Shown here piece by piece: positions 1 through 7,945 of a stretch of DNA of 64,000 nucleotides; position 1 is the stretch's first letter, and the number at the start of each line of letters is the position of its first letter. The DNA comes from JANQPX01 sp050633905 (lineage in GTDB: Bacteria > Pseudomonadota > Alphaproteobacteria > Geminicoccales > Geminicoccaceae): positions 38,581 through 102,580 of the forward strand of contig JBOEHJ010000006.1 of the NCBI GenBank assembly GCA_050633905.1, written 5' to 3'. The notes beneath the pieces are model-generated. The model saw only the letters and a program-made list of their open reading frames with translations, made no database searches and was not told the origin of the DNA. The position numbers were made by a program, and so were the translations under genes.

Positions 1-645
1 GAGGGCAGAGAGCGGCGTTTCAGCAGCGGGTTTTGCGACAAAGGCGCATCCGACAGCGAGGGCGGGTCCGACCTTTCGAGCGATCATGGCATTGGGGAAG
101 TTCCAGGGTGTGATCGAAGCAACAACACCGACGGGCTGCTTCAAAACCAAGATGCGCTTGTCAGGCTGATGCCCTGGGATGATATCGCCGTAGACGCGTT
201 TTGCTTCTTCGGCGAACCACTCGATGAAGCTCGCACCGTAGAGGATTTCCCCCTTGGCTTCCGCCAGTGGTTTTCCCATTTCAGCTGTCAAAATTGCTGC
301 GAGATCGTCTGCGTTTGCGACCATGAGATCGTACCATTTACGCAGAACGCCTGCCCGCTCCTTGCCTGTTTGCGCAGCCCAAGCCTTTTGTGCTGTGAAG
401 GCCGCATCGATCGCAGATTTGGCACCCCCACGGCCCATGTCGGGAAGTGTTGCGATCACGGTACCGGTTGACGGGTTTTTGACCTCAAACAAGCTCCGGC
501 CTTCCGCCTCAGCTTCAGCAGCACTGACCCAGTGACCACCGACAAAAGCCGCATTGATCAGCAGGTCCTTGCGGTTGAGACGGTCTTCAAGACTAGTGGT
601 CGAATTTGGCATCAGTTTATCCCGGTAGAGTTGTTCGTGTGTCAT
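1..645 (-). CDS. gabD: NAD(P)-dependent succinate-semialdehyde dehydrogenase, 3' end missing
   Basis: Only the first 215 codons are in the window; the gene runs off the left edge. The product reads as an aldehyde dehydrogenase of the succinate-semialdehyde (GabD) subfamily, which oxidises succinate semialdehyde to succinate. Visible features are the N-terminal phrase VKNPSTGTVIATLPDMG, the cofactor-domain stretch around GVVASITPWNFPNAMIARK, and KPAAETPLSAL, all typical of the family. The catalytic Cys and Glu lie outside the window. The start is the ATG at 645; another in-frame Met follows at codon 12. It is the last visible gene of a minus-strand cluster with an iron alcohol dehydrogenase and a LIV-type importer, which fits a route hydroxyacid to semialdehyde to succinate. 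Family is sure; exact substrate is inferred. Confidence 0.9.
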   Translation of the reverse strand, partial: MTHEQLYRDKLMPNSTTSLEDRLNRKDLLINAAFVGGHWVSAAEAEAEGRSLFEVKNPSTGTVIATLPDMGRGGAKSAIDAAFTAQKAWAAQTGKERAGVLRKWYDLMVANADDLAAILTAEMGKPLAEAKGEILYGASFIEWFAEEAKRVYGDIIPGHQPDKRILVLKQPVGVVASITPWNFPNAMIARKVGPALAVGCAFVAKPAAETPLSAL

Positions 646-650
646 GCGTG

Positions 651-672
651 ACCGAGGGGCGAGCCCCTCGGT
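651..672 (-). terminator. GC-rich hairpin between cyclase gene and gabD
   Basis: Inverted repeat with 10-bp arms (accgaggggc and its complement) separated by 2 bases, so about 9 pairs around a tetraloop. It sits just after the cyclase stop and immediately before the gabD start. No T-run follows on the minus strand, so it looks more like an intercistronic stabilising or attenuating stem than a full terminator. It also partly hides the gabD ribosome-binding region. Confidence 0.45.
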
Positions 673-681
673 CGATATTGT

Positions 682-1626
682 TCAGCGAATGGCTGTCGGA
701 TTGATCATCATCTGGACGGCACCCTTCATGCGCGTCACACCCAGGACGAACATGAACTCCCACGCTTGGTCCTTGACCATTTCGCGGGTGTCCATGTTCT
801 CAAGCATGTAAATGCCGTTTTGCGGGATCAGGATCTGGTGAACGGCGAAGACCCCATCGGCTCCCTTTTCAAAGGGCAGTGCCTCAACACCCCAAGTGTC
901 AGCGCCGACGGCAACGACACCAATTTCCGCAAGATACTCCGCACCTGTGATGCCAAGGCCTGGCTCAACAGAAACATAGCGCTCGTGGTCCTGGTTCTCG
1001 CCATCGAGCAGGTTTAGCCAGCCCGAATGGAACAACACCGTGTCGCCTTTTTTCAGTTCGACACCTTGTGCTTTAGCAACCGCGATGATGTCTTCCTTGG
1101 TATAGGCCGTGCCTTCTTTGACGATGTCTTGTCCGTAGTGAGCAGACATATCCAGAAGAACGCCCCGCGTGACGATCGGCGGCAGTTTTTCAAGTCCGAG
1201 TTTGGCCAGGCCGTCGGCCTTTGCGACCTCGGCACCCTTCAGGCCATTATAGTATTCGTGCTTGATACCGATATGACCAAGGCCGTCGATCTGAGGACCA
1301 ATACCCAGCCAGCCCATAAAGATGTCGTCATTATAGGTCATGCCATTCGTGCCCAGACCTTGTGTCGTAATCTGGTTCGGCTGAAGCACAGTGATGCTCA
1401 TCGACCGTGGCGCAAAGGCCGGCGTTTTTGAGTCAACAACAATTCCCAGATTGTAGGTCTTGCCGGTCTTGATCAGTTGAGATGCGGCGAGCACGCTTTC
1501 AGGCGTGATGTGATTGGCAGCCCCGATTTCGTCATCGGGCCCCCAGGGCGATTCACGCCAATCCTGTGCAAATCCTGAGCTCGCCATGCCACAGAGCAAG
1601 GCTGTTGCCACTAAGAGTTTCTTCAT
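682..1626 (-). CDS. secreted cyclase-family protein (PF04199, kynurenine-formamidase-like fold)
   Basis: About 314 residues from the ATG at 1626, chosen because GGGAGGA precedes it and it opens a signal peptide (MKKLLVATALLCGMASSGFA, cleaved near SGFAQ). The mature part matches the putative cyclase family: a DGLGHIGI segment stands where kynurenine formamidases have their metal-binding HxGTHxD, followed by KKGDTVLFHSGW and GVDTWGVE-like segments. Members hydrolyse amides, esters or lactones with a divalent metal. The motif here is divergent, so the substrate cannot be named. A periplasmic hydrolase beside an importer, an Fe-alcohol dehydrogenase and succinate-semialdehyde dehydrogenase could open a lactone or amide before uptake; that is inference. 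It is followed by gabD after about 37 bases. Confidence 0.8.
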   Translation of the reverse strand: MKKLLVATALLCGMASSGFAQDWRESPWGPDDEIGAANHITPESVLAASQLIKTGKTYNLGIVVDSKTPAFAPRSMSITVLQPNQITTQGLGTNGMTYNDDIFMGWLGIGPQIDGLGHIGIKHEYYNGLKGAEVAKADGLAKLGLEKLPPIVTRGVLLDMSAHYGQDIVKEGTAYTKEDIIAVAKAQGVELKKGDTVLFHSGWLNLLDGENQDHERYVSVEPGLGITGAEYLAEIGVVAVGADTWGVEALPFEKGADGVFAVHQILIPQNGIYMLENMDTREMVKDQAWEFMFVLGVTRMKGAVQMMINPTAIR

Positions 1627-1705
1627 AAGGTAGTCCTCCCTTCGATTTCTCGGCCGTTTGGTTATTGCGCTGACGGCGACCGAGAGACGCCAACTGCGGA
1701 TCGCG

Positions 1706-2878
1706 TTAGAGCGATGCCTGATAAATCTGCGCGGCATCCTCCTCTTGAAGTTCGCGCGGATTGTTTACGAGCAGTCTTGTTTGGTTCATGGCGTCGGACG
1801 CCAGTTTCGGTATGTCCGTTTGGGATATGCCGACCTGTTTGAGCCCAGCTTCCAAGCCCAGTTCGACGTTGAGATTGCCCAGGCGCTCAATAAATTCAGC
1901 AGCCACGGTTTGGCTGTCGCGCCCGTCATCAATCTCAGGAAACACCAGGGGTGCCAGCTCAGCATATTCTGCCCCGCACTCCGGTGCGTTGAAGCGCATC
2001 ACAGCCTCAAGAACCAATGCATTTGAAAGACCGTGCGGCACGTGGAACAGACTGCCGACCGGATAGGCCAGTGCATGCACGGCCGCGACAGGTGAGTTCG
2101 CGAAAGCTTGCCCTGCCATCATCGATCCCAGCAGCATTTTCTCCCGCGCTTCGCGGTTTCCGCCATTCGATACCGCTTCGCGAATGTTGGCGCCAAGAAG
2201 GCGCAGAGCCTCCTTGGCAAGCGTTTGCGAGATCGGATTTTTGTTCGCGCTCTTTGAGGTGAAGGCTTCGATCGCATGAACCATCGCGTCCACGCCGGTC
2301 GCAGCCGTAATGTGCGATGGCAAACCCATTGTGAGCTCGGCATCAAGGACTGCGATGTCGGGGAGAATGATCGGTGAGACCACGCCCTTTTTCTCTTCTG
2401 TGCCGGTTGTCAGGATCGATACGGCCGTCACCTCAGAACCGGTTCCAGCTGTCGTTGGAACAAGCACCAGCGGCAGGCGCGTTCCCTTCGCCTGATTGAC
2501 GCCATACATGTCATCGAGCGGCTGGTCTGTATTGGCCAGAAGCGCAATCATCTTCGCAACGTCCATTGAGCTGCCGCCCCCAAACCCGACGACGCAAGCC
2601 GCCTCATGCAGCTTTGCGACCGCGACCGCGTCATGAACGGTAGAGGCCTTGGGGTCTGCTTGAACCTGGTCAAAGACGACCACTTCGAAACCGCATGTTT
2701 TCAGATTGCTGATCGCTGGTGTCGCGAGGCCAAGTTTCATAATTCCCGGGTCTGTGACAAACAGGACTTCGGCCCGGTCATCGGCAAAGGGAAGGCTATC
2801 TACGATTTCTCCCAACCGGGCGGCTGATCCCCACCCCTGACGGATAGATGCGGTGGTGTTGAAAGCAAAATCGCTCAT
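1706..2878 (-). CDS. iron-containing alcohol dehydrogenase (group III)
   Basis: 390 residues, the normal family length. The nucleotide-binding phrase GFGGGSSMDVAK is at about residues 98-109, PTTAGTGSEVT at about 141-151, and the metal ligands are supplied by GVDAMVHAIEAF and the His-rich HALAYPVGSLFHVPHG stretch. These enzymes oxidise primary alcohols or hydroxyacids with NAD; relatives include 4-hydroxybutyrate dehydrogenase and maleylacetate reductase. With gabD downstream, oxidation of 4-hydroxybutyrate to succinate semialdehyde is the simplest proposal, but propanediol or another alcohol is possible. It follows livF by 2 bases and so is part of the importer operon. Confidence 0.9.
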   Translation of the reverse strand: MSDFAFNTTASIRQGWGSAARLGEIVDSLPFADDRAEVLFVTDPGIMKLGLATPAISNLKTCGFEVVVFDQVQADPKASTVHDAVAVAKLHEAACVVGFGGGSSMDVAKMIALLANTDQPLDDMYGVNQAKGTRLPLVLVPTTAGTGSEVTAVSILTTGTEEKKGVVSPIILPDIAVLDAELTMGLPSHITAATGVDAMVHAIEAFTSKSANKNPISQTLAKEALRLLGANIREAVSNGGNREAREKMLLGSMMAGQAFANSPVAAVHALAYPVGSLFHVPHGLSNALVLEAVMRFNAPECGAEYAELAPLVFPEIDDGRDSQTVAAEFIERLGNLNVELGLEAGLKQVGISQTDIPKLASDAMNQTRLLVNNPRELQEEDAAQIYQASL

Positions 2879-2880
2879 AT

Positions 2881-3540
2881 CTATGCCGCCTCGGCACGGG
2901 ACATGAGACTGATTTGCCCGCGCTCAATGGAGTAGACTTTGTCGACGACCTTTTCAGAATGTGAATAGTCGGACTCGGAGATCAGAACGGTAAGTTGCTC
3001 TTCACGCAGATTGCCGATCACTTCCATAAGGCGTTGGGCAAGGGCAGGGGCCACACCTTCAAAGGGCTCATCGAGCAGCAACAGATTGGGCCCGGCAACA
3101 AGCGCTCGGGCGAGCGCGACAAGCTTCTGTTGGCCACCACTCAGCGTCATCGCCTTGCGTTCAGCAAAGCGGCCGATTTCGGGCATCAAGTCATAGACCC
3201 ATTTCAGCCGTGAGTGGTCTGCGTTCTTGGTCGCCCACAGTGAGACCATGATGTTCTCTTCAACGGTAAAATGGGGAACCAGGCGTCGGTCTTCCGGCAA
3301 GTAGCCAATTCCAAGAATTGCTCTTTCATGGGCCTTCGCGGAGTGCAGGTCGGTCTGATCGAAGCGAATGGTGCCTTCATCGGCAGGCAGAATGCCCATG
3401 ATGGAGCGCATCAAGGTGGTTTTACCTGCTCCGTTCCGTCCGATTAGTCCGCAGGTTGTCCCGGTCTCAATTTCCAGGTTCACATCCCTCAAGATGGGAA
3501 CGCGTTGAATGGAAAGGCTGACATTGCTCATCGTCAACAT
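2881..3540 (-). CDS. livF: LIV-type ABC importer, ATP-binding protein LivF
   Basis: 219 residues, slightly shorter than usual LivF proteins (about 233-240). Walker A is GRNGAGKTT (about residues 34-42), the signature LSGGQQKLVALARAL is present, and Walker B is LLLLDEPFEG. It is one of two nucleotide-binding subunits that power the HAAT-family importer. Its ATG overlaps the livG stop by one base (TAATG), so the two are translationally coupled. The LIV family also moves amides, urea, short-chain acids and aromatic acids, so the substrate need not be an amino acid. Confidence 0.93.
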   Translation of the reverse strand: MLTMSNVSLSIQRVPILRDVNLEIETGTTCGLIGRNGAGKTTLMRSIMGILPADEGTIRFDQTDLHSAKAHERAILGIGYLPEDRRLVPHFTVEENIMVSLWATKNADHSRLKWVYDLMPEIGRFAERKAMTLSGGQQKLVALARALVAGPNLLLLDEPFEGVAPALAQRLMEVIGNLREEQLTVLISESDYSHSEKVVDKVYSIERGQISLMSRAEAA

Positions 3541-4331
3541 TAGATGGCTTCCTCGTTTGATGTTTCTTTGGCTGCTTCGCGGTGGAACTCGCTGCCGATC
3601 ACGAATTCGCGCACCTTGTCGTTTTCAAGCACCTCGGCGGTGGGCCCATCGGCCAGAATCGTCCCTTCGTAGAAGGCGACACAGCGCGGCGAGAATGCCT
3701 CGACGATTTCCATGTCATGCTCGATGAAGAGAACGGCCGTATCTGTGGTCTTCAGGGCATCGATGAGGATGCGCATGAAATCCATTTTTTCGTCTGCGCT
3801 TACGCCGCTGGTGGGTTCGTCCAGGAACAACAGATCCGGCTCGGCAACTGTCGCCATCGCGATATCGACAAGTTTCCGCACACCTTGCGGCAGGGTCTGA
3901 ATTTCCTGGTCGGCATATTGATCAATATCGAACCGGGCGAGGAGTTTGTGGGCTTCCTCTTCCAGGGAGCGATCAATGGCGGGCTTGAACAGAACCGGTT
4001 TGTCCTGCTTTGAGATCGTCAACGCGATCAGCACATTCTCGATCACCGGCAACTCCGGAAAGAGCTGCGGGATTTGAAACGAACGGCATATGCCCAAGCG
4101 TGTTATGTCCCGCGTTGCCTTGCCCGTGATGCTCTTGCCACGATAGATGATTTCACCTGAGGTGGGGGTCAAATAGCCGGTGACCATGTTCACGAAGGTC
4201 GTTTTTCCGGCACCGTTCGATCCGATCACGCCCATGACCTCACCCGAAGCGATGGAGATGTTGACGTCCTTTGCCGCGTATACCGCACCGAACTTCATTT
4301 CGAGGTTTTTTGTTTCTAAGATCGTTGTCAT
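3540..4331 (-). CDS. livG: LIV-type ABC importer, ATP-binding protein LivG
   Basis: 263 residues from the ATG at 4331, preferred over a GTG at 4340 because AGGTGA stands 5 bases upstream of it. Walker A is GSNGAGKTT, Walker B is LLFLDEPTSG, and the LivG-specific insertion with the RSFQIPQLFPELPVIENV phrase is present. The signature motif is degenerate: LPQGVRKLVDIAMA replaces LSGGQ, which is common in LivG. It overlaps the end of livM. Second ATPase of the importer. Confidence 0.93.
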   Translation of the reverse strand: MTTILETKNLEMKFGAVYAAKDVNISIASGEVMGVIGSNGAGKTTFVNMVTGYLTPTSGEIIYRGKSITGKATRDITRLGICRSFQIPQLFPELPVIENVLIALTISKQDKPVLFKPAIDRSLEEEAHKLLARFDIDQYADQEIQTLPQGVRKLVDIAMATVAEPDLLFLDEPTSGVSADEKMDFMRILIDALKTTDTAVLFIEHDMEIVEAFSPRCVAFYEGTILADGPTAEVLENDKVREFVIGSEFHREAAKETSNEEAI

Positions 4332-4332
4332 G

Positions 4333-5313
4333 TCATTCACCTGCCGCCGGAGCTTTTGCGCCAGCTGATTTTTTCGGTTTCTTCTTTTTGGTGAGGAGCG
4401 ACCACAGGCCCTTTGGCAAGAAGATGATGGTCAGAAGCATCACTGTACCGAGGATCATCTGCCAGGTGTTCGGCGAGAACTCGACGGCGTAGACGCGAAC
4501 GATTTCCAGAATGAACGTGCCGATCATTGGTGCGGCTATGTTGCCAGTACCGGACAGGATCGAGACAAAGACGAACTGGCCTGAGGTTGTCCAATTGGTC
4601 ATTTCCGGATCGACGTGACCCAGCGGGAGCGCCCACAGGACGCCGCCAATAGCTGACACCACCGCTGCCAGGACATATGTAAGATGCACCGCTTGGTGGG
4701 CTGATGTGCCAAGATATTCGACCCGCAATTCATTCTCACGAATGGCCTCGTTCACGTATCCGATAGGGCTCTTGAGGAAGCGATTGAGGGCGATTGCGCA
4801 ACCGACGGCGATAACACATGTGAGCGTGTAGAGCGTCAGGCGTGACGTCTCTCCCTCCGGGTTCCAGCCCAGATAGGAAGGGGTTGGGAGGTTAAATCCA
4901 TCGGTCGATCCCAGCTCTTCAATGCTTGAAAGAAGACCGAATAGGATCATTGAGACCGCAAGGGTCAGCATCGCGTAGAAGATCTCGCGATAGCGACGCA
5001 GCAGAAATCCGAGCAAGCCGGACAATATCAAGGCCGCTATGATCCCGGATGCCAGCAGAACGAAGAAGTCCGTAATGCCCAGGAACTTTGCCATCATACC
5101 GGCCGCATAGCCGCCGACGCAGAAGTACAAGCCTTGGCCGAAGGATACCAATCCGGCACGCATCTGGATCATCACGCCAAGAGCAACCAGTCCGGTGCCC
5201 ATCGAAACGTGGACGTAATTGACGATCCATTTGGGCAGTACAAATGCGACAAGGATCAGAAAGGGCAGGGCGATGAGCAGCCCGATTTCGGTTCGATCAA
5301 GATGTTTGGTCAT
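4333..5313 (-). CDS. livM: LIV-type ABC importer, permease LivM
   Basis: 326 residues with about ten hydrophobic segments. Family marks include QMRAGLVSFGQGLYFCVGGY near residue 50 and the coupling-helix phrase SPIGYVNEAIRENELRVEYLG. The C-terminal tail is rich in Lys and Ala. The ATG overlaps the livH stop in an ATGA, which means translational coupling. It forms the inner-membrane pore together with LivH. Confidence 0.93.
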   Translation of the reverse strand: MTKHLDRTEIGLLIALPFLILVAFVLPKWIVNYVHVSMGTGLVALGVMIQMRAGLVSFGQGLYFCVGGYAAGMMAKFLGITDFFVLLASGIIAALILSGLLGFLLRRYREIFYAMLTLAVSMILFGLLSSIEELGSTDGFNLPTPSYLGWNPEGETSRLTLYTLTCVIAVGCAIALNRFLKSPIGYVNEAIRENELRVEYLGTSAHQAVHLTYVLAAVVSAIGGVLWALPLGHVDPEMTNWTTSGQFVFVSILSGTGNIAAPMIGTFILEIVRVYAVEFSPNTWQMILGTVMLLTIIFLPKGLWSLLTKKKKPKKSAGAKAPAAGE

Positions 5314-6206
5314 ATTTTTCTGCTTTCTGCCAAAGCGAACAGGCCATAGGGCTTCACGGCCAGAACGGCAGCCATCACGAGATAGATCGAGAAGAGTTCC
5401 GCCGGCGGATAGAGATGAACGGAAGCCGCGCGCGCGAATCCGACGATGAGGGCACCAATCATGGCTCCTCCGATGGAGCCCATTCCGCCGATCACGATGA
5501 CGGCAAAGGAAAGCACGATGATTTCTGCGCCGATGCCGGGCGAAACTGAGATTTCCGGCGCTGTGATTGCACCGCCTAGCGCACCAAGTATGGCTCCGAC
5601 TACGAACGTCACGGTGAAGAACAAGGTGACATTGATTCCGAGCGCACCGCTGATTTCGCGGTCTTCGATCACCACCAACAGCAATTTGCCGACGCGGGTT
5701 TTGTTGAGCACGAGAAAGAGTGCCAGTCCCACCGCCATGGCTGTACCGATGATGATGAACTTGTAGACGGTGTAGGGAATATCGAGAATTTCAACGGTGC
5801 CGAAGTAAAAAGCCGGCTGCCACGCCACGTAAGATTGCGTGCCCCAGATCAGCTTGGTGACATCTTCTAGGATAAGAAAAATGGCGTAGGTGACGAGCAC
5901 CATGAGGACTTCATCACGCCCATACATGAACCTCAAAACACCACGTTCGACAATGAGGCCGGCAATTGCGCCTGCGATCAAGGCTGCAAGCGGGATCAGC
6001 AAAAAGGTCAATGCGACGGTCGAGCCAGTCGCTGTGTAGAGACCGATGGCCCAGGCTGACGAGTAAGCCCCCAGAGCATAAAACCCACCATGGGCGATGT
6101 TCAGGATCCGCATCACACCGTAGATCAGTGTGAGACCAACTGAGGATAAGAATAGCCACGCGGCGAAGCCAAGGCCATCCACTGCTATCGCTGTTGCGGT
6201 TAGCAT
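5310..6206 (-). CDS. livH: LIV-type ABC importer, permease LivH
   Basis: 298 residues from the ATG at 6206, chosen because GGAG stands 6 bases upstream; an upstream in-frame start at 6260 would add 18 residues with no hydrophobic or conserved character. Eight or so transmembrane segments are visible. The family phrase SVGLTLIYGVMRILNIAHG near residue 20 and AVIVIGGMGSIGGAMIGAL near the C-terminus identify LivH. It is separated from the binding-protein gene by a GC-rich hairpin, as is usual in such operons. Confidence 0.93.
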   Translation of the reverse strand: MLTATAIAVDGLGFAAWLFLSSVGLTLIYGVMRILNIAHGGFYALGAYSSAWAIGLYTATGSTVALTFLLIPLAALIAGAIAGLIVERGVLRFMYGRDEVLMVLVTYAIFLILEDVTKLIWGTQSYVAWQPAFYFGTVEILDIPYTVYKFIIIGTAMAVGLALFLVLNKTRVGKLLLVVIEDREISGALGINVTLFFTVTFVVGAILGALGGAITAPEISVSPGIGAEIIVLSFAVIVIGGMGSIGGAMIGALIVGFARAASVHLYPPAELFSIYLVMAAVLAVKPYGLFALAESRKI

Positions 6207-6313
6207 AGATAACTCCATTTCTTTGTTGAGTTCGCGTACGTTCAGGTCGGCTGCGAACAAAAACCGGGCCTCCGCTGGGAGAGTTCTTCGATCAGAAGCC
6301 CGGGAAAGTTGAA

Positions 6314-6340
6314 GGCGGGGGCAGCAGTGCCGCCCCCGCC
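6314..6340 (-). terminator. GC-rich stem-loop between livK and livH
   Basis: Arms ggcggggg and cccccgcc flank a short loop, 18 bases beyond the binding-protein stop. There is no T-run. Such stems normally protect the 3' end of binding-protein mRNA and reduce read-through to the permease genes, which fits the higher amount of binding protein needed. Confidence 0.55.
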
Positions 6341-6358
6341 AACAGGGAGGTTATTGCG

Positions 6359-7675
6359 TTATTCGCACTTGGCGCCTTCAAAGCCGCTCTGGATCCACTC
6401 GATAGAGGTCACACCAGCCGGTGGGTTCACGCATTCTGCATTGAACCGCAAGACATCAACGAGGACAGCTTTGCCTGCGTCCTTGTCGTATTTGTAAGTG
6501 CCATAAGCAGTGTCCTGGATGGCCTGATGACCATTTGCCAGAGCCATGGAAACTTTGCCGCTTGGGCCTTCCCATTCCAGACCTTGCAGCGCGCCAATAA
6601 CGGCATCTTGCTCGGCACTGCCCGCTTTATCCGCTGCCGCCTTCACGCCCAGAAGTGCCTGCGCCATCTTGTAGGACGGGTAGGTCGGCAATGTGCCAAA
6701 GCGATCAAAATATGCCTGACGGAACCAGGTGTTCAGTTCGGATTCCGGGGCCAGATCGCCATGCGGTCCACGTGCGCCGATGACAGTGCCATCAGGCATT
6801 TGAGCGCCAAGACGGTGCATTGCGGTTTCACCGGTTGTCAGCACAACTTTGGAACGTTCGAAGATACCGCGTGCGGAGCCCTGAATGATGAAAGCTTCCA
6901 TGTCGCCGCCCCAGAAACTGGAATGTACAACATCGGGCTTTGATGTGAGCAATGCGGAGATTTCGGAACCATATTGCCCGGCATAGATCTTCGGGAACTG
7001 TTCGGTGGCAATCGATGCGCCGCTGTTAATTTGCGTCACAGATTCCGAGAAGTCGCGCCATGAGTCCTGGCCCCAGGCGTAGTTCTGATTGATCCCGGCG
7101 ATGCTGTTTAAGCTGGCGCCTTGTTGCTCCAGATAGCGTGCCGCGGCAACGTTATCCATCGTAGCGTGTCCGCCGGTGCGGAAGGTGTATTTGGGATCGG
7201 TTACGATCTCCTCGAAAATCTGCGGCGTACCGCAGTCAAACAGAATTGTCAGCTTTTGAGCCTTCTCGGCTTCCGGTGCGATCGCCTTGCAGCTGCCAGA
7301 TGAAATATATCCGATGACCATATCAACACCGTCTTTCTCGACGAGTTTGAGATAGTCTGCGTTCTTCTGTTTCGAGTTTTCATCAACGAAGATCGGCTCG
7401 ATCATCGCGCCGCCAACACCTGGGGTATTGTATGCGCCCGGCACACTCCCTGCGTTGATGGATTGAATCATCAGTTCGGCCGCATTGCGCGCTGGCACGC
7501 CAAATGGTCCCGCAGCGCCGCCCGATAAGAACGTCACAAAACCGACCTTGACGGTTTTGTCCTGCGCACTTGCCGTGCTGGTAAATGCCATCACACCAAG
7601 TGCTGCGGCGGCCATAAGAGATGTTGAATTTTTGAGAAGCGCACCCATGGTCGCGCTGAGACGAGATTTCGTCAT
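6359..7675 (-). CDS. LIV-type ABC importer, periplasmic substrate-binding protein
   Basis: 438 residues with an export signal: a basic start, then SLMAAAALGVMAF and a cut near TASAQDK. The mature protein begins with VKVGFVTFLSGGAAGPFG, the type I periplasmic-binding fold of the Peripla_BP_6 (LivK/AmiC) family, with GVDMVIGYISSGSCKAIAP in the first lobe. It is the first gene of the importer operon. The 17-bp palindromes at 7854-7901 lie 179-226 bases upstream of its start codon, suggesting control by the two-component system next door. Substrate unknown; the C-terminal Cys pair may form a disulphide. Confidence 0.92.
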   Translation of the reverse strand: MTKSRLSATMGALLKNSTSLMAAAALGVMAFTSTASAQDKTVKVGFVTFLSGGAAGPFGVPARNAAELMIQSINAGSVPGAYNTPGVGGAMIEPIFVDENSKQKNADYLKLVEKDGVDMVIGYISSGSCKAIAPEAEKAQKLTILFDCGTPQIFEEIVTDPKYTFRTGGHATMDNVAAARYLEQQGASLNSIAGINQNYAWGQDSWRDFSESVTQINSGASIATEQFPKIYAGQYGSEISALLTSKPDVVHSSFWGGDMEAFIIQGSARGIFERSKVVLTTGETAMHRLGAQMPDGTVIGARGPHGDLAPESELNTWFRQAYFDRFGTLPTYPSYKMAQALLGVKAAADKAGSAEQDAVIGALQGLEWEGPSGKVSMALANGHQAIQDTAYGTYKYDKDAGKAVLVDVLRFNAECVNPPAGVTSIEWIQSGFEGAKCE

Positions 7676-7853
7676 GGTTTTCCTCCAGTTTCTAACCCAT
7701 TAAGGGGTAGAAAATCGCACTTATGTGCACAGTTCGGCGAACCGCCTTCTGTGTCGCTTTATTGTACGAAGTCCTCCCTTGCAGCCTCGGTGAGACCGCA
7801 GGCTCAGGAGAGGGTAAGGTGCCCTGGCATTCAATTTTGCTGGCGAAAACCAA

Positions 7854-7901
7854 TGAGCGCAATGCGCTCAATACGCTCTGAAATCGAGCGGTAGCCGCTC
7901 A
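7854..7901. promoter_or_regulatory. paired 17-bp palindromes, probable regulator sites upstream of the importer operon
   Basis: Two sites of the form YGAGCG-N5-CGCTCR: TGAGCGCAATGCGCTCA at 7854-7870 and CGAGCGGTAGCCGCTCA at 7885-7901. Their starts are 31 bases apart, about three helical turns, so dimers would bind on the same DNA face. The same motif pair occurs at 12237-12282 upstream of the histidine kinase. They lie between the second binding-protein gene and livK, about 180-225 bases before the livK start, where an enhancer-binding NtrC-type protein would sit. The binding protein is inferred. Confidence 0.7.
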
Positions 7902-7945
7902 TTTTGGCAACTTCCTGATGAATTTGTTGCCACAATGACCAGAAA

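Noticed and set aside
7825..7842. TGGCAT...TTTGC resembling a sigma-54 promoter
   Set aside because: It is on the plus strand with no gene downstream in that direction, and the GG-GC spacing is 11 instead of 10 bases.
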